Below are positions 34,301 to 46,059 of a stretch of DNA of 64,000 bases, piece after piece (within the stretch, counting starts at the first letter, position 1; each line of letters opens with the position of its first letter). A model generated the notes under the pieces. That model was not told the DNA's origin. It did not search any database and was given only the letters and a program-made list of their open reading frames with translations. Location: assembly GCA_020466095.1 (NCBI GenBank), contig CM035806.1, positions 56,688,916-56,752,915 on the forward strand. The letters run 5' to 3'. This DNA is from Chlorops oryzae (Eukaryota > Arthropoda > Insecta > Diptera > Chloropidae). The translations under genes and the position numbers were made by a program.

Positions 34301-36288
34301 TATATTTAAAAGTGCTGTTGAAAAATACAGTGAAAAAGCAAATTACAGAATCGAGCATGACTGGTAAATGGTTTACAACACAATTGAGAAATACAAAAAA
34401 TCAACAAAAACAAATGCATATAAAATTGCAAAATTGGTTGGTAATGAGGAAAAATGGAACGAATATAGAAGAATAAGAAAAAATACAAGTATGAAATAAA
34501 TAAAGAAAAAAGAAACTACATCAAAAATAAATAAGAAACACCTATAATCAAAAAGAAATGTGGCGACACATAAAAACACTTGTTCTTAAACAAAATCATA
34601 AGAAAATTGAAGTTATACAGTTTAATGAAGCACGTATTACAAATAATTGTGAAATTGCTAATAAATTCAATGACTATTTTATTACCAGCATACAAGAAAT
34701 AGTACAAAGTATTGAACATGTTCCGTATACAAACTGTATTCAGACAGTGGAAAAGACATTTGTGTTTAGAGAAATTACAAAAACTGAATTGCTTAAAGTG
34801 ACTAAAAGTTTAAAAAACAAGTCAGATTTCTACGGTATATGCCCAAAAATTATAGTTGAGCAATGGCATATAATGGGGACAGTTTTTACTGGAAGTTATA
34901 AATGCATCATTGAGAAATGGACAGTTCCGAAATCATGGAAAGATTCAATGATAACACCCGTCGAGAAAGTGGATAACACCGTGAAATGTGAAGAATATAG
35001 GCCAGTGAACACACTTAGAACTATGGAAAAAATACTGGAATCTATTGTAAAAAATCAGCTACAAACATACTTTGAAGAGAATAATTTATTGTGCAAGTAT
35101 CAGTCGGGTTTCAGGAAGCATCACTCTTGCGAGACGGCGGTTAATTTTATAGTTGGAAAATGGAAGTCAAATGGAAAGTCAAAGCGAATGGTCTTATCGT
35201 TAGACTTCAAAAGAGCCTTTGAGACGATCGACAAAGAAATTGCCATTGATAAATTAAAAAAGTATGGTGTAAAAAATAAAGAAAACGGAGTGGTTTAAAT
35301 CATACCTTGGTCAAAGGACACAAAGAACAAAAGTTAATGACGACATATCGGAGTATTTAGAAGTGAAATGGTGTGCCACAAGGTTCAATCCTTGGTGCAT
35401 TGTTATTTGCAATATACATTAACGATATTATATAAATATGGTTAGAGAATGTGAAATAATGCTATATGCAGACGATACGTTGCTATGTGCGGAAGGCGAA
35501 AACTTATGATGAATGTAAAAATAAATTGAATAACGACTTCAGTAGAATTAAGAAATGGTTAAAAATGAACAAACTAAAACTGAACGAAAAAAAAAAACAA
35601 AATTGATGGAAATGAACATAGAAAGTGAGGAAAATATACAGATTAATAAAAACAATCGAGAAAGTGAGTCAAATAAAGTATTTAGGTGTTATTATAGACA
35701 AAGAATTAAAACTCAACGAACACGTTAATTATATATGTAAAAAAATAGCTAAAAAAATTGGGTTTTTTAAACGGATGCGTCCAAATATGGATATTATGAT
35801 GGCTATAAATATTTACAACGTGATGATCAAACCACATTTTGAATATTGTTCAACGCTACTGTACACATCATGCAACCAAACAGATTTGGAAAGATTGCAG
35901 AAACTACAAAATAAAGCGATGGAGGTCAATACTGAAGTTAAACAGATACGCAGGAATTCAATTTATGCTCGATGCACTGAAGTGGCTAAGTATTGAACAA
36001 AGACTCAAACTAAACACTCTCATGTCAATTTTTAAAATAAAACACAGCTTGGCTCCGAAATATATGACTGAAAGTGTGACGTATGTAGCAGACGCTCAAA
36101 ATTACTTACTAAGGAACGCAGGAGATTTTAGATTAGCATTACATAGAACTACAAGTGCACAAAATTCAATTTTCTATAAAGGTCTAAGATTGTTCAATGA
36201 ATTACCATTATTTATAAAAAATGAAAGAAATTTTAATGTTTTCAAAACAAAGTGTATAACATACGTCAAACAAGAATTGATAGAATGA
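31330..36288 (+). pseudogene. LINE ORF2: endonuclease and reverse transcriptase, several frameshifts, split by foldback
   Basis: The endonuclease part has NIQGLVNNF (about 31360), VGDFNIDWAR (about 31760) and, past the insertion, KIADHKNNQ (about 34120). RT follows: WKDSMITPVEKVDN and CEEYRPVNTLRTMEKILE (about 35000), QSGFRKHHSCETA, LDFKRAFETIDKE (about 35200), VPQGSILGALLF (about 35385) and LYADDTLLC (about 35465), each partly in shifted frames. The C-terminus has IKYLGVIIDKELKL and a 36,250-end NFNVFKTKCITYVKQ segment. At least five lesions make it a pseudogene. Confidence 0.8.
31935..34096. mobile_element. hAT-type foldback element: 2.16 kb near-perfect palindrome
   Basis: The ends are TAGGGCTGC...GCAGCCCTA, flanked by the exact 8-bp GTGAGCAT (31927-31934 and 34097-34104). 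Arms of about 1.03 kb (31935 to about 32972, and about 33037 to 34096) pair almost throughout. They include repeated CCCCTATCTCCC/CTTAAGGGGGCTCCCATA modules three times per arm. The loop is about 65 bp. It has no real coding sequence; the open frames are arm shadows. Confidence 0.9.
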
Positions 36289-36436
36289 GCATATTGAGTA
36301 AGAGTTAACGTTGAAAATAAGTATTTTGTATAATGGTCAGAATGAACCTTGATGTGATGTATTCTGTTAAATTAGTTATAATTAGTTATGTAATATATCA
36401 CGGGTGTTGTTAAAGTAAATTCTTTTTTACTAATAA

Positions 36437-36467
36437 ATTCATCAATCAATCAATCAATCAATCAAAA
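36437..36467. repeat. (ATCA)n LINE tail
   Basis: Five AATC/ATCA units ending the CR1-like LINE. Confidence 0.9.
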
Positions 36468-36929
36468 TTTGTTTGTGTGACATAGTTTTAAGAGTAAAAA
36501 AAATTTTGAAAGCTCAAGCAAAAATTAAAGACATTCAAGTAATTACCAGAGGAGAATTTTAAGACAAAGATTGGATATTTTAAGTTTGCATGGGAGGACA
36601 AGGTGAATTCATTTTTGACGAAATGACTTCCCATTCTTCCTTAAAATTGCCTTTTCGCTAACCTCTTGCCATACTTGGGTTCTTTTCAAGCTGGCTCACT
36701 ATTGAGTGAAATAGTTTTCATTTTATTACTTTTATCGCACTGCTCGCCTGCTAGTCGTCACCTAAAAAAATAGCGACAGAAAGCGACGAGAAGCGACTCT
36801 CGCGGCGACTACGGTAATAGGTATTTAGCGACGACGACGACAATATTGCGTCGACGGCGACTACTGTAATACGAATCTGTCGCTTCGTCTATTTTTAGCG
36901 TCGACGGCGACTACCGTAATAGGCCCGAA

Positions 36930-37920
36930 TGAGATGAAACAAAAATTGTAGACCTGAGCTTAGAAAATCCATCAAAAAACTGCTCGATAAACGGAAAACT
37001 TTTGATTTTATTAGGGAGACTCTCGTCATTTCTAATGGGATGATAAACGACAACAAACTTTCACCACAGGTCGAAAATCGTGGTAGACAAAAGAAAAACA
37101 CTGAAACCTAAGACAAATTGATCAGGAGAACTTTCACGCAGAACCCCATTATTACCACTACGCAGATCGAACACGAACTAGAACTACCCATAGCTACTTC
37201 CACTATAAGGTAACGTTTTACCTTAGCTAACCTTAAAGCACATACTCCAAGAAAATTACCTATGATACACTCACGAAATTTGAAAAGCAGAATCAAAATT
37301 TTGTTTAGGAACCCGACACAGTTTGGCGTAACATATTGTGGACTGATGAGACTGAGGTTGTGCAGCTTAATCACGGTAAGGAAAAGCAATACGCTAGACA
37401 TCACCAGAAGCAAGAATTGAAGGCAAAGTTCACTGCCGAGACAGTGAATTACGGAGGCCGGAAATTTATGTTTTTGGGATGTTTTTCACTGAATGAAATT
37501 CGACCGATTGCTAATATCCTGCGCAATATGAACGCCAACTATTATGTTCAAAATGTCCTTGGAGCTTTTGTCCTTCCAAATTTTGAAGACAAAATGCCTT
37601 TACACTGGCTTTTTCAACAAGCAATGACCCAAAACACACTTTAAAGAAAGCAAAAGGTTGCTTTCGATCAAACAATAAACGATTTGAAATGGCCGGCGAT
37701 ATCACCGGTTTTTTTTTCAACCGAAAATAACATATTTGGATGGATGTTAAAAAAGGGGTTAGGTATATTAGGCTCAAAACTTCCGAAGAATTATGACAAA
37801 CAGGGAAGAAAACTGCGAAATATATCTCGTCCGCAAGATGCCGCAATCTTTAAAGGGTCAATGAGCTCCAGATGCGCCGAAATAATTGGAAATGATGGGG
37901 GACACTCCATATTAAAATGA
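36930..37920 (+). pseudogene. Tc1-like transposase remnant
   Basis: An N-terminal HTH-like stretch (LRKSIKKLLDKRKTFDFIRET, about 36955) is followed by WTDETEVVQLNHG (about 37340), where Tc1 enzymes have the first catalytic Asp. Then come a damaged second-Asp region (WLFQQAMTQNTL, about 37610, lacking the Asp), WPAISP (about 37690) and SMSSRCAEIIGNDGGHSI (about 37860). Stops and shifts occur throughout, and the catalytic DDE triad is not complete. Confidence 0.7.
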
Positions 37921-38219
37921 GAGGTAACTTGTTACCATTTCTAAAACATACAATTCAAATAAAGCTCATTTTTCCTTCATTGTTCTTATTTTTTCGAACA
38001 GACATTTTTTTGACTTCAAGCGCCAAAGTTGCTCCTAAAAAAAATTCAGACTTTCCAGACTGTCGTAACCTTCATTTTTATGAGCCCAATATCTGAGACT
38101 GTTTATAAGAAATAAAGCAATATTTTTAAAAGTCATTTGGAAAGTCTTATGAGCCTGTTTGCAATCTTTTGATGTTTGTTCTTATTATTTCGAACACGAC
38201 TGTACATATATGGTTAAAA

Positions 38220-39240
38220 TATGAAAATGCGAGCTCTCTTTCTTAAAGGTGTTAACGCTTTTGAAGGAACATTGGATAAATTTTATGCTTAAAAAATTAT
38301 TCGGAAAGTATTTTCAGTTTTTTTTAAACCTGATGTTGTCTGCGTTATTTTGTCGGTAATCCAAATGCAATTTTTGCGAATAAGGATTACAAGAAAAAGG
38401 TTCAATAAAAAGATTTTGTGCTCATAGCAGCTGTCATTTTCCGAAAAACCATTCACTGTACTCTGAGTGTTTTTCGGTTTCAGAAATGTATTTTTTTTAA
38501 AATATTTTTTCTTTAATTTGTGCAGAATGCGGAGTTTTATCAAAGAAACTTTTAAAAACCTTGAAGTGATTTCTACTTAATTTGAATAAGAAGTCAGAAT
38601 GGGCCTTCAGTTTCAATGAATTACTCATAGAAGCATAGTTCTTATTTTGTAAAAATAACTCAGAGGAGTCGATATACCTTCATCTTGTCTTAAGAGCTGT
38701 GAGCATTTTGTACAATCATGTTTTTGCATGAATTTAAAAAGTATATAGCCTGCAAAATATCGCAACGTATTATCGTTAAACACGTTTTCCGCAATATTTG
38801 ACACTGTTTCATCTAGGCCTGAATATTTGAGTTCTTTAGAGCTTGCTGACGTGAAATCTTCGGATATCTCATTTTCCAACGTAGAAAATAGATTGTGAGC
38901 TTTCTTTATTGTCATTTTCACATTCGGTTCCATATCTTTTTATCGCTTACAAGCATTTTACAAAAAACTTTACTTTTTTTTGGAAACATGCGGCAAACTA
39001 TCAATGGCAAAAGAAACATTCTTTGATTTTTAACAAGCCTGTTTCAAAATCAAATTCTTTTTTCTTTCCGCTCGCAACAAATCATTTTGAATAGTGAATC
39101 GTTTTGCAACACGCTTGTACTTTTCTATTTGTTTCGTTAGTTCAATTGCCTCCTTGTTTTGCTTTTTACGATAAAAAGATCCATTTTTCGCGGTCTTGAT
39201 GCAATTTACATACAACGAGGTGGACGACGATTTCTGTGCA
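38220..39240 (-). pseudogene. P/THAP9-like transposase remnants
   Basis: On the minus strand: a Lys/Glu coiled coil (IELTKQIEKYKRVAKRF, about 39150) ending KNLILKQAC, then after stops a C-terminal block with LRYFAGYILFKF, CTKCSQLL (about 38770-38700), and further down FLLNLFLVILIRKN. An internal coil plus a YFAGY...CxxC segment near the C-terminus recalls P-element/THAP9 transposases. The THAP finger and catalytic centre are missing or unrecognisable. The family assignment is tentative. Confidence 0.5.
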
Positions 39241-39784
39241 TAAAAAAATTGAAGTATTCATATATTCGTGAGAATATAAAAAATTCGTACCGCCAATATT
39301 GCAAATAGTCGACCACTACCGAAAATTTCTATTCGTTTTCTTGTTGCTTTCTTCATGGCAACTCCCTACAGAACATTAAGTAGTTCGGTCGATTTGTACG
39401 CATCTTTTCTCTCATGTATGAATAATAAAATCGACAGCGATTAGAATTTGGGCTTGAAATTTCCAATAGAGAAGTGCGCACATACCTAAGCATGCTCACT
39501 TACGCACACTCACTCACGCAGCTACAGTCCGAACGCCCTTGCTCGTTGTGCTGAAATAAATGTATATGAATAACAAAAAAAAAAAAAAATTCAACTCAAC
39601 AAAGCGACAACCTTCCGCTTCGGAGTTTCAATTCATACTGACTTGACTTTGATATGTAAAGCAAAACCAATTTGCAAACGCAAAAGCTTGAATTGCTTTT
39701 TGGGGTGCTAGAACCCAACGTTAATATCCGCCAATTTTTTGTTCTACGTGAGACCTCTACATGCTATTTGCTTAGTGGTATGAG

Positions 39785-41150
39785 GAAAGAAATCACACCT
39801 CAAATAGTTGTTAGTCTGCCAACAACAATATTGTATTTTGTTTTGTTTATTTTTGGTTAATTTTTTTACTTTTTTGGTGAGAAAAAAATATGAGACCACT
39901 TATTTATATTTTATTCAGACTTCAGTTTTTTTTAACTTTACGATTAGGAATTATTATAAGATTCTTATTGAATCTGTGAGCAATAAAAAGAAGGGAGCGG
40001 AAAAAACTGTGGACAGAAGAAGAAAAAGGGTATTCAGTTCTTAAAACGAGAATTAGAGAAAAAGTCAGGAAAATTGGCTTATAAAAAAATATTTACAAAA
40101 TTTTCTTAAAAAAGGGGAAAATTATGGAAGTAACAAGAACTATGGAAGAAAACCACAACTCACTATCAGAGAACAACGGCTTGTTGTGGGAAATACAAGT
40201 CTCGAAATGACAAGTGCCAATGAAACCACCACGACTTCCCCACTAAAAGTGGCTTGTTTCACAATATACAGAGCGTTAAAAGCAGTCTGGAGTAATGAAA
40301 AGACAACGAGTGAAAGCTGAACCGAGACTTGAAGGTACCGCAATGCTGCAATGCTGTGACAGCCTATTGGATGTGGTATTGTTTCCTGCATTTTCTAAAT
40401 ATTCCATATCTTTATTAACACCCTTCAATTTTATAAGGTCATGTAGTATTTCTTTAAATGCTCGCTTTTAATTAGATTTAAAGAGTATTCAAACAGCTGG
40501 AAGCCAGAGTAAAGTTGAAGAATCAACTTGGAAAGAATCTTCACACTACTTTTTTCTTCCGGAAGTAAATGTTTGCGCGGCAAGCTTAAAATTATTATTC
40601 AAAGAGCTTTTATTTAACCTGGTGTTGATTCCAGTTACACTCAATAAAAATAATGAGAAAATATACGGAATTATATATACCCGCAGGTTTACTCAAGCAG
40701 TTCATCTCTATGCAGCCCTGGACCTTACCAATAATGAATTTAGTAGACAGTTTGGTTTTCAACTTGGTTGTACTCGAATACTGGAACTCATTTCCGAAAA
40801 GCCAACAAAGACATTTTGAATTCCAAGGACAGCTCGCCTCAGACCGAAGTAAGATATTTTATGCCCATGAAAAAGGACAAGTGGCCTCATAAGGCGTGAG
40901 CATAGGAGATGTTGATACAGCTATGCATTGAAATTAAAAGCATCTATCGTTTACGTTTAAAGAACGATACCCGAAAGAACAGCTTCTTCGAAATCTATGG
41001 TTGGAAATCCACAATACTACAATCAGCAGGGCATTGAGACGTGAGCTAGTACATTCTTTTGATTTGGATCCCATTATTATTTAATGACTGGTCAACGCGA
41101 CCAACAACTCGTGTCACTGCGTTCAGTAATCAACTATGGCCAATTCCTTA
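39785..41150. other. Unassigned sequence right of the P-like element
   Basis: This is the continuation of the P-like element's target. No gene or repeat is recognised; it is AT-rich at the left and more balanced after about 40100. Confidence 0.35.
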
Positions 41151-41890
41151 TGTTCTTACTGGAACAGCTTAAGTGCTCCGATAAATAGTAGGAGGAACAA
41201 TGTTCCTCCTTATTTTACACTGGCTAGTTCTCGCCTATCCAGTGTTTCTGTACTAAGAGTGCGCCTCGTGCTGTGTATTAGAGCGGGACATTCTCTTATT
41301 GAACGTTGTGATATCGCATCCTTTTCCATTCAGTGTATGCACTCATCAGTTTTAGACACGCGAATACGTCTCATGTGATGGTTGAACAGGTAATGCCCTG
41401 TTAGGAATTTTGCCATCAGTCTTAGTTTAAATCTGGTGAGATGTTTGTGAAAGTTGCTCTTTTTATTGCAGTAAGTGTTAAAAAAAACATTTTGCGCATT
41501 TGTTACTAGCCCAGCTGTGCTATCCACGGTTCTTTGTGTGGAAAAATGTTTCTGTTATCTTGTGTTTATAATAGCTTCGGTTAACGCCAATTATTGGCTC
41601 AGGACCAGAAAGTTGGCTGGCAGCCCCGCCTTAGCCAATTCGTCTGTCATGTTATTATTGTCAAACCCATTATGCGCTGGTATCTATTTCAGCACCACTT
41701 ATATCCTTCGATAGGTTTCCGCGAGGGGAATTCTGTGTGATTTGCGGGAACTGGCAATCCCGCGGACCTTAGCCAACTGATGGCCAATACAGACCGACTG
41801 ATTATGGAGTCACAAACGTGAGTCATAGTGCGGTGTGACAGGTTTTACCATACGACCTATACTTAGCATGGCATGTCGCAGCTATACTGG
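41150..41890 (-). pseudogene. LINE RNase H and C-terminal tail, degenerate
   Basis: The minus strand reads IPAHNGFDNNNMTDELAKAG (about 41690-41630), where RNase H has PGHxGxxGNExADxLA, and then AKFLTGHYLFNHHMRRI (about 41420-41360), the usual LINE tail before a CxxC finger. Several stops occur. It belongs to an I/R1/LOA-type element, but no RT is attached. Confidence 0.6.
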
Positions 41891-42180
41891 CTATAGTTGT
41901 ATTCACGCTGTTAACTAGACATAACATGGTGCCACGGGAACCGGTGCCCCGGGATGTGTGTTAGCCGGTTATTGGGAACGGCCCTTCGGGGAGTATTGTG
42001 GTGGCTGTGGTTATTAATAAGGTGAGGATCTGATTGAAAAATTGTCGTTACTATATAATTGACTTTCTGCAAACCCAAAACTCCGGCACCTGAACATGTT
42101 TTCGTCTTAAATCCATCCGTCAATCAAGTTCAGTCATGTGTGTTTCTAGTGTTGCTAGGTCTCCATTAAATATATATATA

Positions 42181-43486
42181 TTAGGTGTAGTAAAAAGAAA
42201 TCCGTTATTTTTGCATTAAATTGAGGGCTTTATTTAAGATAGTTAGAATGACCCGATTTAAGGTCAAATATGCGCCGTTTTGTTCGATAACTTGTTTCCA
42301 TTTTTAAAGGTAATTTCCATTATGCCTCTCTCATAGAAGCCCTCGTTCCTATTAGCAAAAAATTGAGCCAGTCGAAATTTAGAAGCCCTCTCTTGAAGCG
42401 AATGTTTCACCAGCAAAATTGTTCGCCATGGACAGGAACAGATGGTAATCACTTGGTGCCAGGTCCGGGACTATTAAGGTGGATGCAGAAAAACCTCCCA
42501 ACCAAACTCCCCGGCTTCTGGCGAGTCACTTTCGAATGTGTGTGGCCTGGCGTTGTCCTGATGGAACACAATTCCTCCCTATTGGCCAAAGCTGGCCGCT
42601 TATGGGCGATTGCTTTCCTTCAGACGGTCCAATTGTTGACAGTAGAGTTTCCGAGTTAAGAGTTTTGCCGTATGGGAGCAGCTCATAGTAGTTAATTCCC
42701 TGCCAATCCCACCAAACACACAGCAAAACCTTCCTGGCCGTCAATCCGGCTTGGCCACCGTTTCCGCCGGTTCAACCGTGTTTCGACCCGACCGTTTTCC
42801 GCTTGACGTTGTCGTAAGTGACCCACTTTTCATCCCAGTCACCAAACCGCTTCAGAAATGGGTCGATTTTGTTGCGGTTCAGCAGCGATTCGCAGATGGA
42901 AAAATTCGGTCTATGAGGTTTTTTTTGCGTTAACTCGTGTGGCAACCCATACATCGAGCTTCTTTGTGTTTCCAGCCTTATTCAAATGGTTTTCCAAACG
43001 GTTTTTTTGTGCAATCTTTTAGCTCTTTTGCAATCGAAACAGTGCTAACATGACGGTCGGACTCGTAATTTCCATGATTTTATCGACATTTTCGACAAAT
43101 TGGGCCTTCCAGTGCGTGGTGCATCCTTGACATCGAAGTTACCGGAACGGAATCGACGAAAACCAAATTGCGCATGATTGGCTGTTACAGTATCAGGTCC
43201 ATAAACGCTATTCACATTTTCAGCCGCCTGGCTTGCGTTTTCTCCCTTATTCGAAGAAAAAACTGTAAAATGTAGCGAATTTTCTCTTTGCTGATGTCCA
43301 TCTTTGAACAAGCTCTCAAACAAAACTGAATCAATCAATCAAAAAAGTGTTCAAAAAGTTTTTTTAGTAGGAACTGTCATCTTTCTAATGCCCCTAGCGG
43401 AACACGATCGGACTTATACAACGCGAGATGCAGATAAATAACGCCATCTATTGGAAAAATGATGGATTTCTTTTTACTACACCTTA
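42181..43486 (-). mobile_element. Mariner element, full length, minus strand
   Basis: Left end TTAGGTGTAGTAAAAAG at 42181 and right end CTACACCTTA at about 43486, inside a (TA)n tract that blurs the TA duplication. About 1.31 kb, the same family as 12493 and 46299. Confidence 0.9.
42258..43301 (-). pseudogene. Mariner transposase, multiply frameshifted
   Basis: The start codon lies at about 43301 (minus). Fragments show the HTH region, WVPHEL-equivalent HELTQK, GDWDEKWV in place of TGDEKWV, and TARKVLLCVWWDW. Small indels break the frame in many places, so no enzyme is made. The lesions differ from those in the other two copies. Confidence 0.85.
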
Positions 43487-43984
43487 ATATATATATATTT
43501 TTGTATTTAAACTGTTCTTACAATCTGGTTTTGCGCCGATTTTTGCTTTGGCATCTTGTTATGGTTATGTTGGTTAACTTTTGAAATATCTTGAGCCTAG
43601 CCACAATGGTTGCTTGGGTGGTTTTTAAGGCCACGACACCAAGGCACCATAGGAATTTTTGGGGTAATGACTAGGGAATATAGCTTGTTGAGCCGATACG
43701 GCTGCTGTCTGAAGTGAACTGTCAATTTGCTTCCGAGCTTATTAACATCCAGACTTTTTACTTATTTCTCTCTTTGATTTTTCGAAAAGGCTGTTTGCTG
43801 ATGTAGGAATCAGATGATAACCTCGAATGTCTTTGTTTCGTGCCTGCAGGGCTTCCTCAGGCATTTGAAAAATTGGTAAATGGAGCTGCGAATTATTTCA
43901 CGCCCTTGAAAAGAAATTTTGCATAAGATCACTGGCATGTTAAAACCTGACTGTATTGCCTTCATTGGTATTGCCAAAACTTTG
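43487..43984. other. Unassigned sequence
   Basis: Starts with the remainder of an (AT)n tract. No gene or element is recognised. Confidence 0.35.
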
Positions 43985-44460
43985 CCTGGGTGTATCAATG
44001 AGCAAGATCAGTTTTCTTATCAAAGGAGTAGAGCTATTGGCAAAAAATTGGTTGGCGTGCTCACGGGGACATGAGTAAGAATAAGTTCGAGAAACGGACC
44101 TGATTGGACAATTTTTAGGAGTACCTCCACTACTAGGGTCTATTACGAAAATCACAAAAAACTGCTTTTTAGGCGTGGCAGAAGGGGCGTTTTTTCGAAA
44201 ATTGTCTTCTACACCGAAATTCAAATGGAACATTAACGAAATTTTGGCACTTATGCTTCCTTTGTAGCCAAAAACATCCTTCCAAAAAACTTCCCTGATC
44301 GGTTCCTTACTAAGGACCTCCAGTGTTAGGGTTTGTCACAAAAATCTCAAACTGCCACAAAATCTGCCTTTTTCGAAATATTTTAATGTAATTTAGAATT
44401 TGAGCGTATAATTAATCCTGCGATCCGAATTCAAAAAAATTGAAAAATTAAACAATATTG
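43985..44460 (+). mobile_element. DINE-1/mini-me-like fragment
   Basis: Matches the interior of 25418-26336: GGAGTAGAGCTAT, CTCACxxGxxCATGAxTAAGAA, TACCTCCACTACTAGGGTC, GGCGTGGCAGAAGGG. Both ends and the microsatellite are missing. Confidence 0.7.
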
Positions 44461-44489
44461 TAAAAATTGATAAATTTGCTCATTTTACC

Positions 44490-45195
44490 CTGTATTTACA
44501 TTCAAATCAGATTGGGAGGCTTCCGTATGGCGTAATGCAGGGCTTAATTGTGGATTTGCATCTTCTAGCAACGTTTGACATAAGGGTTACATTTCAGAAA
44601 TCTTTCTAGCACGACTGGCACATCTCAACTTATTGTGGAAAGCCAATTTAATTTTCCGATGAACCGTGGAATGTCCGAAACATTGATAACAGACAGTCCG
44701 GCGAGGCTGGTGAAGAAGGCATACCATTATAGGGACATTCTTATTCTTGAAATGTCCGAGATCAATATAAGGGACACCTACCATAGCTGCATGTCTGCGG
44801 AACAGGCAGTGAATGGGTGAGTATTGATACCAAATGGTGGATGGAGACGTTTCTTTTAGTCTTACTAGGTCCCTGGAGCGCATCTTGCTCAGGATGGCGA
44901 AGTTTGTCCAGTAACCCAGCAAGAAGTCCTATTCGATCCATCGTTTGTTTGCAAGGTTGAGGTATTCTTGTTTTCAATGGAATTACACTGTGGCCAGTCG
45001 AACCCCTGTTTTGGAAAAGGGGATCTCTGTTACCAAGTGCATCAGCCTCGCAGTTTCCTTTGATGTTCCTTTGTCCCGGTACCCAGTACATAGACACCCG
45101 CAAAAATGTTCCGCTATCTCGTTACGAGATTTTCAGTATTCGTTGACAAGCTTTCCAATCGATGGGTTTGACAGCCGCCTGGCTGTCCGTGTAAA
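44490..45195 (-). pseudogene. LINE RNase H remnant
   Basis: The minus strand reads IYTDSQAAVKP (about 45190), then SMYWVPGQRNIKGNCEAD (about 45090), the RNase H motifs in order. After a shift it reads LLAGLLDKLRHP and a Cys-containing tail. Frameshifts separate them. It belongs to a LINE of the RNase H-bearing clades, unrelated in sequence to the neighbour at 41150. Confidence 0.65.
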
Positions 45196-45815
45196 TGTAA
45201 ATACACTCCTTTGCAAAAGTATAACACCACTTGAAAAATAGCGTTTTTTATTTTCAATGTAATTTTTTCTCACTTTTTTTCATTTCCTTTTGAACGAGTT
45301 TCGTAAAATACGTTGCTATGCAAAGAAAAAACAAACGTTTCCTGCAAAATATCGTTTGTTTTGTATAGAAACGCAAAATGTTGCTTTTTCATAAAATAAA
45401 CACCTCTTCTGAAAATCATTAGTAACGTTCTTTATTGATGATGTAATGCATGTTTAACAATTTTCTAATATTGTGTCATACCACCGTAATTTTTATGATA
45501 GATTCGGTTATTCATGCTCCCATGATTCCCCAGACATTTTCTATTATATTTAAGTAGGCCTACACGCAGGCCAACTCATCACGTCGATTGAACGCTCCTG
45601 AAGCCACTCGCGCGTTTTAACGACTAACGTGGATGCTTGCATTGTCATGCTGAAAGATAAAGCCGTACTCGGAATTTTGGCGCAAGAACGGCAACAAACT
45701 GCACTGCAGCACTTGACAAGAACTAGTGCTGTTCATTTCCGAAGAGGTGAACTGAATTTCCAGACAGCCGCTGATCGATTGCAAAGGAGTGTATTCCTGC
45801 AAAATATTAAATTAC
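45196..45815 (-). pseudogene. Tc1/mariner-type transposase C-terminal fragment
   Basis: The minus strand has QCSLLPFLRQ and GFIFQHDNASIHVSR (about 45690-45620), the second catalytic Asp in the QxDNAxxH context, followed by REWLQERSIDVMSWPACRPT and NIIENVWG (about 45610-45530) with the Asp of SPDLNP lost. Then comes a non-coding end with an AAGTGGTGTTATAC word (about 45225), possibly the inverted-repeat end. Confidence 0.65.
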
Positions 45816-46059
45816 ACATGAGCCACCTGACTCCGCACAGTGAGGAAGCCTCATACATTGGAAAAAAGGAGAAGGAGTAGTCCAGTGAATGTAAGAATTG
45901 TCACATTTGGTTAAATGAATTTAACTAAGAAAAAATAAAAAATTTTCAAAATTCAACCCGTAGGGGTACCTCTTATAGATCAGTAGTTAAAGCTTTGTAT
46001 GTTAGCTACCTCTACATGATAAAAATTCTAAATCCGCGTGGTAACAGTATATTAAAATT

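Larger units (their letters stand above)
29990..36467 (+). mobile_element. CR1-like LINE with (ATCA)n tail, broken by a hAT foldback
   Basis: Two ORFs in LINE order: ORF1 at 30006-31230 and ORF2 at 31330-36288, followed by a short 3' UTR and an AATCAATCAATC tail (36437-36467). A poly-A run (about 29954-29975) lies just upstream of ORF1. The hAT foldback 31935-34096 sits in the endonuclease region. The clade is judged from the PHD/coiled-coil/zinc-knuckle ORF1, the RT-only ORF2 end and the simple-repeat tail; CR1, Daphne or a relative is possible. Confidence 0.75.
29575..36927. mobile_element. GGGCC-ended 3-bp-TSD element (Harbinger-like, tentative) hosting a LINE
   Basis: The ends CGGGCCTATTACGGTTGTCGCCG and CGGCGACTACCGTAATAGGCCCG are flanked by AAT (29572-29574 and 36928-36930). 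Both tips are unusually rich in GTCGTCG/CGACGACGA triplets and carry repeated CGGTAATAG-type subterminal words (for example about 29664, 36812, 36860). Without the LINE about 0.9 kb remains. AAT is not the usual TWA/CWG target, so the superfamily is uncertain. Confidence 0.65.
29228..38202 (+). mobile_element. Tc1-like element inside the P-like element, itself interrupted
   Basis: The ends CAGTCGTGTTCGAAATAATA... are inverted, with ~220-bp terminal repeats (29228-29451 and 37979-38202) that also end in TTCGAAaAAATAAGAACA-type words. A TA flanks each side. Without the 7.35 kb insertion at 29575-36927 it is about 1.6 kb, the normal Tc1 size. The transposase remnant lies at 36930-37920. Confidence 0.85.
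26438..39777 (-). mobile_element. P-like element with ~540-bp inverted ends, swollen by nested insertions
   Basis: The ends are CACTAAGCAAATA...TATTTGCTTAGTG, flanked by GTATGAG (26431-26437 and 39778-39784). The right arm is continuous at about 39239-39777. The left arm is the same sequence inverted but spread over 26438-29226 by three hAT insertions and a tandem duplication. Removing all insertions leaves roughly 2.2 kb. Between the arms, on the minus strand, lie P/THAP9-like transposase remnants. P elements usually make 8-bp duplications; 7 bp is seen here. The family call rests on the weak protein remnants and the end structure. Confidence 0.65.
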
